64,000 nucleotides of DNA, from positions 26,588 through 90,587 of the forward strand of contig CALFNN010000048.1 in NCBI GenBank assembly GCA_937902925.1. The letters are read 5' to 3'. A program made the translations under genes and the position numbers. Within the stretch, counting starts at the first letter, position 1. Each line of letters begins with the position of its first letter. Under the pieces are notes generated by a model. The model saw only the letters and a list, made by a program, of their open reading frames with translations. It was not told the origin of the DNA and did no database searches. This DNA comes from an uncultured Opitutaceae bacterium. GTDB lineage: Bacteria; Verrucomicrobiota; Verrucomicrobiia; Opitutales; Opitutaceae. Shown one piece after another: positions 58,421-64,000 of this stretch.

Positions 58421-58434
58421 CTTATTCAGATAAG
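58421..58434 (-). promoter_or_regulatory. Putative LacI-regulon element, site G
   Basis: On the minus strand it reads CTTATCTGAATAAG, a full consensus match with near-perfect dyad arms. It lies 57 bases before the LacI start, so it is the candidate autoregulatory operator. Confidence 0.72.
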
Positions 58435-58453
58435 GTAAACCTGGGTCCGCTGG

Positions 58454-58467
58454 CTTATCTGTATGAG
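58454..58467 (+). promoter_or_regulatory. Putative LacI-regulon element, site H
   Basis: CTTATCTGTATGAG matches 13 of 14 consensus positions. It lies 47 bases before the ATG of the beta-propeller gene, in the 151-base region between it and the LacI gene. Confidence 0.7.
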
Positions 58468-58514
58468 CGGCGGAGGGTTTGGCGGGGGTGGGGTGACATG
58501 GCGTCGTCGAACGC

Positions 58515-59696
58515 ATGTTTTCCGCGCAGTCGCCACGCACGCTGCAATTTCCCATCCGGGCGGTCACCAGCGGGCCCCGGCACCATTTCTTCGGCTACTA
58601 TGACAAGTCGCCGTGGGATTTCAGCGGCCGGTGGATCCTGGGCCTGGAGACGACATTCATGGACCGTCCGCCGACGGAGCACGATGTCGCGACGATCGGC
58701 TTGATCGACACCGCCCGCGGCAACGCGTGGCGGCCGGTGGCGGAGACACGGGCCTGGAACTGGCAGCAGGGCTGCATGCTGCAGTGGCTCGACGGCGGCC
58801 GCGGTGGCGAAATCATCTTCAACGACCGTCGGGACGGGGAACTGGTGGCCCGGATCGTGCACCCGGACGCCGGTCGCGAACGCGTGCTCGGCCGCCCGGT
58901 CTACGGCGTCAACGCCGCGGGGACGCATGCCGTCTCGCTCAATTTTGCGCGGCTGCATCACCAGCGTCCCGGCTACGGTTATGCCGGGGTCGACGATCCG
59001 TGGCGGCGGGAAGACGAACCGGCGGAAGACGGCCTCCACGCCATGGATCTCGCGACCGGCCAGAGCCGCCTCATCCTGAGCATCGCCGCCGCGGCCGCAT
59101 TTCAGCGTCGACCGGAATTCACGGGCCGGGTCCACCGGTTCAATCACGCCCAGTTCAGCCATGACGGCCGGCGTTTCGCCTGTCTGCACCGTTGCAAAAC
59201 GCCCAACCAGGAGGTCGGCGACACGCGGCTCCTGACGCTGAATCTCGACGGTTCCGCGTTGCGCAGCCTTTCCGACCACGGACTCGTCTCGCATTACGAC
59301 TGGCGCGGCAGCGACGCGATCCTTGCCTGGGCGCGGCGCGACGGCCTTGGGGATCACTATTTCCTTTTTCCCGACGGCAGCGGCTCCGCCCAACGGGTGG
59401 GCGATGGAGTCCTGACGTGCGACGGTCATTGCTCGTTCTCCCCCGATGGCGAGTGGGTCCTGACGGACACCTATCCGGACACGACGCAGCACCGGACGCT
59501 CCTGCTGTATCGCTGGGCGACGGGTGAACGCATCGACATCGGCCGTTTCCATGCGCCGCCGCTCGACTGGCAGATCCGCTGCGATCTCCACCCGCGCTGG
59601 AGTCCCGACGGCCGGCAGGTCTGCGTCGACTCGATTCACGAGGGTTCGCGCCAGATCTATGTCGTCGACGTCAGTGAGATCAGGGCCGGGGCCTGA
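58515..59696 (+). CDS. Beta-propeller protein, possibly oligogalacturonate-lyase-like
   Basis: A 393-aa protein without a signal peptide. It begins with HHFFGYYDKSPWDFSGRWIL and contains at least four blade-type repeats of the TolB/PD40 pattern: HAQFSHDGRRF, HYDWRG, GHCSFSPDGEWVL and HPRWSPDGRQVCVDS. The His residues that head each blade recall the metal-binding set of the PL22 oligogalacturonide lyases, which are cytoplasmic seven-bladed propellers, but I cannot place the full ligand set with certainty. As the first gene of an operon with a glucuronidase and under the regulon element, a role in breaking uronate oligosaccharides is plausible. It could instead be a non-catalytic propeller. Confidence 0.72.
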   Translation: MFSAQSPRTLQFPIRAVTSGPRHHFFGYYDKSPWDFSGRWILGLETTFMDRPPTEHDVATIGLIDTARGNAWRPVAETRAWNWQQGCMLQWLDGGRGGEIIFNDRRDGELVARIVHPDAGRERVLGRPVYGVNAAGTHAVSLNFARLHHQRPGYGYAGVDDPWRREDEPAEDGLHAMDLATGQSRLILSIAAAAAFQRRPEFTGRVHRFNHAQFSHDGRRFACLHRCKTPNQEVGDTRLLTLNLDGSALRSLSDHGLVSHYDWRGSDAILAWARRDGLGDHYFLFPDGSGSAQRVGDGVLTCDGHCSFSPDGEWVLTDTYPDTTQHRTLLLYRWATGERIDIGRFHAPPLDWQIRCDLHPRWSPDGRQVCVDSIHEGSRQIYVVDVSEIRAGA

Positions 59697-59708
59697 CGCG
59701 GTTTCATC

Positions 59709-60806
59709 GTGCCCGTGAAGCCCCGGCCAAAAAAAAGTGCCGTCGCCCCGCGGGCGAAACGGCCGCACGCATTTCCGCTCGCGACCGTTCGCGCGGATCT
59801 GCTCGACTACTGCGAGCGGCTGCGCGACCGCGACGGTCCGCACGGAGCCTACCGGATGGCAGTCCGCGCCCGATGCGATCTCTACTCGTCGTGCGACGTC
59901 GCGATCCTGCGGACGGTGATCGGGGAAAACCTGAAGAAATCGCTCGGCGGCGGGGCGCGCGCCGAGTGGAGCAACCACATCAACAGCTTTGCGGCGCACG
60001 ATTTTGGCGGGCCGCGCGACGGGAGCTACGTGGACACGCTGGGTCATTCGCCGCTGCACGCGAACGGCATGGTCATTGGCGCCCTCGGCGTGCTCGGCGG
60101 CCGTCAGGCGCAGCCGGTGCGGCTTTACGACAGTTTTGCCGGACCCGGGCAAGTGGGGCCGTGGCTCGAATCACTCGACTGGAGCGGGGCGTGGCGGTCG
60201 TCGCATTTGTTCTGGGGCGGGGTGCATTGCTTCAGTTTCAGCGCCCGGGCCACGACGGACTGGCTGGCGGCGACCTTTTCGTGGCTCGAAGCCAACCTCG
60301 ATGCGCAGAGCGGCTGGTGGCGCGCGGGGGTCGCCTACGACGATCGGCACCAAGGTCTCGGCGGCGCGGTGCACCTGTTGCCGCTCTACGAACATCACGG
60401 TAAAATTTTCCCCCTCCCGGAGCGGGTCATCGACAGTGTGCTCGCGCTGCAGCTGCCGCGCGGCTCGTGGCTCGAGCCACGCAACGCGTCCGAGAACCGC
60501 CACGTGATGCACTACCTCGAGCTCGACGCGCTTTACGCCCTCGTGCTCATGCGGCGGTTCGCCCCCGACTACCGTGCGGGCGACATCGCCACCGCGGCGC
60601 GGCGCTACGGACGCCTCGTGCGCGACTATTACGGGAAGCAGGCGCGGGAACTTTACCGGCTTCATCCCCACATGGTGCTCGCCGCCGCGGGCACCTTTGG
60701 CGGGTTGCACCAACTCCTGCCCGACGAGTTTGTCGACGCCGTGGCCTGGTCGGACATTTTCAGCGACCGGCGATTCTATCTCACCCGCGAGGTGGAGCGC
60801 CTGTGA
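59709..60806 (+). CDS. Unknown protein, likely alpha/alpha-toroid fold
   Basis: A 365-aa protein that I do not recognise as a named family. It is helical and cytoplasmic (no signal peptide, basic N terminus). Repeated segments such as LDAQSGWWRAG and LQLPRGSW, spaced by long helices, are like the repeat turns of alpha/alpha-toroids found in terpene cyclases and some polysaccharide lyases and glycosidases. Conserved-looking His/Asp clusters (LGHSPLHANGM, AYDDRHQGLGGAVH, ENRHVMHYLELDALY) could form an active site. It starts with GTG 12 bases after the propeller gene, and its stop overlaps the likely start of the GH2 gene. Context suggests a hydrolase or epimerase acting on the same glycan, but no function can be stated. 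Confidence 0.75.
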   Translation: MPVKPRPKKSAVAPRAKRPHAFPLATVRADLLDYCERLRDRDGPHGAYRMAVRARCDLYSSCDVAILRTVIGENLKKSLGGGARAEWSNHINSFAAHDFGGPRDGSYVDTLGHSPLHANGMVIGALGVLGGRQAQPVRLYDSFAGPGQVGPWLESLDWSGAWRSSHLFWGGVHCFSFSARATTDWLAATFSWLEANLDAQSGWWRAGVAYDDRHQGLGGAVHLLPLYEHHGKIFPLPERVIDSVLALQLPRGSWLEPRNASENRHVMHYLELDALYALVLMRRFAPDYRAGDIATAARRYGRLVRDYYGKQARELYRLHPHMVLAAAGTFGGLHQLLPDEFVDAVAWSDIFSDRRFYLTREVERL

Positions 60807-62566
60807 GCCCACGCGCTCCGGCGTGCACGGAATATTTCCACACCATGCAGCATTTGATCCGGCCAGTCTCGACGCTCAACGGCCTGTGGGACTTCGCGTT
60901 TCTTGGTCCCTGCGATCTTGCGGCGTTCAACCCCATGGCGCCCCCGGCCTGCCCTGAGAAAATGCCGGTGCCAGCCGCCTTCGACGCGCTGCCGGCTTAC
61001 GCGGGCCAGCGCGGCGCGGCGGTTTTTCGGCGGCGCTTTTCGGTGCCGCCGGGGCGACCGGCCCGGATCGAGTTTGGCGCCGTGTCCCTTTGGACGCGGG
61101 TGTATGTCGACGGGCTCTTCCGCCGGGAGCATGCCTGCGGTTATGCGCCGTTCGCGGTCGAGGTGCCGCCGGAGGCGCACGCCGAGCGCGAGTTGCTCGT
61201 CCTGGTCGACAACCGCTTCGACTTCGCCCGGGTGCCGATGCACGAGGAGTATTTCGATTTCTACCAATACGGCGGGATTATTCGCGACGTGACGCTGCAT
61301 GTCCTGCCGGCGAGGGCGCCTTTCGTCGAAAGGGTGCAGGTCTGGCCGGCGGAGGGTTACCGCGAGGGCCGGGTGAATGTGACCATCGAATTTGGCGGGA
61401 GCGTGCCGGCGGTCGTCTCGTTCACCACCCAGTTCGACCGGGCAGAGCCGGAAATCCACCACGAGGTGAAGCTTCAGGGGGCGCAGGCGGTCCTTGCGCT
61501 AACGGTGCCGGCACCCCGGATCTGGTCGCCGGACTCGCCCGCGCTCCACACCCTCCGGGTGACGGTCCGATCGCCCGGCATGGAGACCGACCTCGACGAT
61601 GCCGCCGTGCGGTTTGGCCTCCGGCGGATCAAGGCGCATGGGGGAGCCCTGTGGCTGAACGGCGAACGCCTGAAATTACGCGGCTACAATCGGCACGAGT
61701 GGCATCCAAACTACGGTCCCTGCACGCCGACGTTGCAGATGATCGCCGATCTCCAGCTCCTGCGGGATCTCGGATGCAATTTCATCCGTGGTTCGCACTA
61801 CCCGCAGGACCAGCGGTTCCTCGACCTCTGCGACGAACTGGGCTTTCTCGTCTGGGAAGAGAATCTCGGCTGGGGACAGAGGGCGAAGACCTTCGACAGC
61901 GAAAAATTCCGCCGCGACCACGAGGCGGCCCTGCGCGCGATGGTGCGGGCAAGCAGCCATCATCCCTCGGTGATCATTTGGGGATTTCTGAACGAAGCCG
62001 GCACGGACGAGGCCTACGTGCGCCCCGTCTTGGAACAGACCGTTGCGACCTTGCGGTCCCTCGACCCCACGCGGCTCGTGAGCTACGCGAGCATGTTCGC
62101 CCTGACGGACCGCCATTTTGACCTGGTCGATGTGATCGCGCTTAACCTCTATCCGGGCTGGTATGGTTGCGAGGGGGCGGAGGCGCCATTGGAACTCATC
62201 GCTCCGTTCATCCGGAAATGCCTCACGCAGCTCGACGCGGCGGGGTTCGCGGAGAAGCCGGTCGTCATCTCCGAAATCGGTGCCGAGGGTCTCTACGGCT
62301 GGCATGATGCGCATCACGGTTTCTTCACGGAGGAGTATCAGGCCGAATACCTGCGCCGGGCGAGCGAGGAGGCTCTCGGCAACCCCCGGTGCAGCGGTGT
62401 GGCGCTCTGGCATTTTAGCGACGTGCGGACCTATGGCGGTGGCTGGTCGCTCAAGCGCCCGCGGACCTTCAACAACAAGGGAACGCTCGACGAATACCGC
62501 CGTCCCAAGGCGGCCTACGCCGCGGTTCGATCAGTCTTTTCCGGCGGCCGGCACGGGCCTCGATAG
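60803..62566 (+). CDS. Glycoside hydrolase family 2, beta-glucuronidase-like
   Basis: A 587-aa cytoplasmic enzyme with the GH2 jelly-roll N terminus (IRPVSTLNGLWDFAF), immunoglobulin-like middle domain and TIM barrel (RGYNRHEWHP). Catalytic residues are visible: acid/base Glu398 in IWGFLNE and nucleophile Glu491 in VISEIGAEG. The segment FNNKGTLDEYRRPK holds the N-x-K pair (557-559) that binds the carboxylate of uronic acids in beta-glucuronidases, so beta-glucuronidase or beta-galacturonidase is expected over beta-galactosidase. The GTG at 60803 was chosen because it overlaps the previous stop (GTGA) and has GGTGGAG upstream; ATG 60845 would give 573 aa. It probably trims uronate residues from imported oligosaccharides. 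Confidence 0.92.
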   Translation: MSPRAPACTEYFHTMQHLIRPVSTLNGLWDFAFLGPCDLAAFNPMAPPACPEKMPVPAAFDALPAYAGQRGAAVFRRRFSVPPGRPARIEFGAVSLWTRVYVDGLFRREHACGYAPFAVEVPPEAHAERELLVLVDNRFDFARVPMHEEYFDFYQYGGIIRDVTLHVLPARAPFVERVQVWPAEGYREGRVNVTIEFGGSVPAVVSFTTQFDRAEPEIHHEVKLQGAQAVLALTVPAPRIWSPDSPALHTLRVTVRSPGMETDLDDAAVRFGLRRIKAHGGALWLNGERLKLRGYNRHEWHPNYGPCTPTLQMIADLQLLRDLGCNFIRGSHYPQDQRFLDLCDELGFLVWEENLGWGQRAKTFDSEKFRRDHEAALRAMVRASSHHPSVIIWGFLNEAGTDEAYVRPVLEQTVATLRSLDPTRLVSYASMFALTDRHFDLVDVIALNLYPGWYGCEGAEAPLELIAPFIRKCLTQLDAAGFAEKPVVISEIGAEGLYGWHDAHHGFFTEEYQAEYLRRASEEALGNPRCSGVALWHFSDVRTYGGGWSLKRPRTFNNKGTLDEYRRPKAAYAAVRSVFSGGRHGPR

Positions 62567-62618
62567 CATGGGTCGGTGTGCCGCGGAGCGTGCCAAACGC
62601 GACCATACCAGTTGGAGA

Positions 62619-62693
62619 TGGCGCCCCCACGGGGAATCGAACCCCGCTTTGAAGATTGAGAATCTCCTGTCCTAACCGATAGACGATGAGGGC
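62619..62693 (-). tRNA. tRNA-Glu (anticodon CTC)
   Basis: On the minus strand, from 62693, the acceptor stem GCCCTCA pairs with TGGGGGC. The D-arm is GTCTATCGGTTAGGAC. The anticodon stem GGAGA/TCTTC encloses TTCTCAA, giving anticodon CTC (codon GAG). The T-arm CGGGG-TTCGATT-CCCCG follows, then discriminator G and an encoded CCA (62619-62621). All four arms close with seven, three to four, five and five pairs. Confidence 0.95.
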
Positions 62694-62825
62694 GAAAATC
62701 GGAGGGTGAGAGAGTCCTGTTTTCATTCGATGCGTCAAGCGCGTTTGCAACGCGCCGGTCGCAACCGCGGGCCTCCCCGCCAGATGGCTGGAACTCGCAT
62801 CGTAAATCGGTTTCTTCACCCGATC

Positions 62826-63464
62826 ATGGACCACCCCGTCCGTTCGCTGGTTTTGCTCGGCGCCGTGCACTTCGCCCGGGCGATCGCTGTCGGAGAAGAG
62901 AACCCGGAGGCCCCGGCTGCCGGCATCGGCGGCAAAGCGCCGATCCCGGCGAACCATTTGTCGAAGCATGCGGCGGCGCTGCTGGCGGAGGGTTTGCCGA
63001 AAGTGGAAACGAAAAAAAACGACGCGGCCGGGGCGGCGGCGAAACCGGTGGCGAACCCCGAGGATGCGCCGGCCAACGGCATCGTGCGTCTGCCGAGATA
63101 CGTGGTGCATGAGCCGCGGCTGCCAACGCCGCAAGAAGTCATGACCCGGAAGGAACTCGAGCACTACGCGATGGACCGCTACATCGGTCCCGAAGACGGA
63201 TTTGATCGTGGCTTCCTCAACGTTTTCACGATTGCCGGGCTGTGGAAGAAAATCCCCATTTTGGGCGGCTTTCCGTTTGTCGGTTCCGAAACGAACGAGG
63301 ACCGGGGGCTGCGGCTGTATGACGAGGCGGAGCGGAAACGGAAAATGGAGGAGATGGCGGGCCTGATGTCGCTGATGAAAGAATCCGGTGACGCCGCCGG
63401 GGCAAAAAAACTGAAGGCGGAAACGGACAAGACCTTTATCCGCCGGGCGGATTACGGAAAATAG
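62826..63464 (+). CDS. Hypothetical secreted protein
   Basis: A 212-aa protein of unknown function. The N terminus (VRSLVLLGAVHFARAIAVGEE) looks like a short signal peptide. A low-complexity Ala/Lys region follows, then the segment IVRLPRYVVHEPRLPTPQEV and a helical, charged C-terminal half (DEAERKRKMEEMAGLMSLMKESG). I believe similar small proteins with a YVV-x-EPR segment are common in Opitutaceae, but I cannot name the family. The ATG was chosen to begin at the signal-like segment; the frame is open for 40 more codons upstream towards the tRNA. It converges on the comM-like gene, with stops 3 bases apart. Confidence 0.7.
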   Translation: MDHPVRSLVLLGAVHFARAIAVGEENPEAPAAGIGGKAPIPANHLSKHAAALLAEGLPKVETKKNDAAGAAAKPVANPEDAPANGIVRLPRYVVHEPRLPTPQEVMTRKELEHYAMDRYIGPEDGFDRGFLNVFTIAGLWKKIPILGGFPFVGSETNEDRGLRLYDEAERKRKMEEMAGLMSLMKESGDAAGAKKLKAETDKTFIRRADYGK

Positions 63465-63467
63465 ATT

Positions 63468-64000
63468 TCAGTAGAAAACCGTCCGGTCGAGCGAGCGGTA
63501 TTGAATCGCCTCGAGCAGATGAGGCGCCGCGATCGCATCGGCGCCGGCGAGATCGGCGATGGTTCGGGCGACCTTGAGGATGCGGTCGTAGGCGCGGGCG
63601 GAGAGATGCAGTTGTTCCATCGCCTGCTGCAGGAGATCACCGAGAGTCGGGTCGATTGCGCAATGTTTGCGGATTTGGGCGTGCGTCATCCGGGCGTTGG
63701 CGGTGATGCGCGTGCCGCTGAAGCGCGATTGCTGCCGGGTGCGGGCGGACTGCGTTCGCTGTCGCATCGGCTCCGATGCCTCGCCCGGCTTTTCGCTGCG
63801 CAGGTCCGTGAGGGAGAGGGCGGGCGCCTCGATGTGGAGATCGATGCGATCGAGCAGGGGGCCGCTGATCCGGGCCCGGTAGCGCTGGATCTGCGTCGGT
63901 GTGCAACGGCATTCGTGCTTCGAGTCGCCGAGATACCCGCACGGGCACGGGTTCATCGCGGCGACGAGCATGAAGGCGCACGGCAGGGTCACCTTGCCGG
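63468..64000 (-). CDS. comM: ComM/YifB-like Mg-chelatase-type AAA ATPase, 3' part
   Basis: The C-terminal 176 or so residues of a gene whose start lies beyond the window's right edge. The zinc-like cysteine segment [22 protein letters not shown] and the [12 protein letters not shown] motif (sensor/arginine region) identify the Mg-chelatase-type AAA family of ComM, a helicase that helps branch migration in natural transformation. The closing part ([32 protein letters not shown]) is the usual C-terminal helical domain. The frame continues unbroken to base 64000. Confidence 0.94.
   Translation of the reverse strand, partial: GKVTLPCAFMLVAAMNPCPCGYLGDSKHECRCTPTQIQRYRARISGPLLDRIDLHIEAPALSLTDLRSEKPGEASEPMRQRTQSARTRQQSRFSGTRITANARMTHAQIRKHCAIDPTLGDLLQQAMEQLHLSARAYDRILKVARTIADLAGADAIAAPHLLEAIQYRSLDRTVFY

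Noticed and set aside
62619..62693. tRNA-Glu as attachment site of a genomic island containing the glycan genes
   Set aside because: I find no integrase gene in the window and noticed no second copy of the tRNA 3' end.

Overview
The window is high-GC DNA, most likely from the phylum Verrucomicrobiota, order Opitutales. The outer-membrane receptors carry the N-terminal motif SPFEVT, common in Opitutaceae receptors, and they sit beside huge secreted beta-helix proteins and a LacI regulator. Assignment below phylum is an inference. Coding density is very high: no gap exceeds about 260 bases, and no CRISPR array, insertion sequence or phage gene was seen.

Region 1 (1-19497, + strand) is a non-ribosomal peptide/polyketide cluster whose 5' end lies outside the window. 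Reading order is (C)-A-PCP / C-A[inserted luciferase-like monooxygenase]-PCP / KS-AT-ACP-C-A-PCP / C-A-PCP-TE, then a Sfp-type phosphopantetheinyl transferase and a cyclic-peptide-type ABC exporter. Most gene junctions overlap by 4 bases (ATGA) or by a GTGA. Active-site readings suggest an unassigned residue, then glycine (with the oxygenase embedded in that adenylation domain), malonate, a small residue (Ala-like) and valine. Release is by a thioesterase whose nucleophile is Cys instead of Ser.

Region 2 (19678-34970, - strand) is a convergent run of twelve tightly packed genes, read from 34970 downward: an RraA-like protein, a split UxaA-family dehydratase, an SDR dehydrogenase, a GH28-like/SGNH fusion, a fused binding-protein/permease, a Gfo/Idh oxidoreductase, OppC, OppD and OppF-like transporter parts, a Rieske oxygenase and a MetE-like zinc methyltransferase. 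It looks like import and catabolism of a decorated (possibly O-methylated and acetylated) uronate-containing glycan.

Region 3 (35231-62566, mostly + strand) holds the outer-membrane side and more enzymes: a TonB-dependent receptor with an EF-hand loop, three tandem paralogous secreted beta-helix proteins of 2413, 1760 and 781 aa, a second TonB-dependent receptor, a second Gfo/Idh protein, a LacI regulator (- strand), a beta-propeller protein, an alpha/alpha-toroid-like protein and a GH2 enzyme with the beta-glucuronidase N-x-K motif.

Regions 2 and 3 appear to form one regulon. A 14-base element, consensus CTTATYYGWATAAG, occurs eight times, always between genes, always upstream of a transcription unit and always oriented with the downstream gene. 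Two copies flank the LacI gene. The leaders of these units are pyrimidine-rich and lack an evident Shine-Dalgarno sequence, unlike several peptide-cluster genes.

Region 4 (62619-64000) is ordinary chromosome: a tRNA-Glu(CTC), a small secreted hypothetical protein and the 3' part of a comM-like gene.
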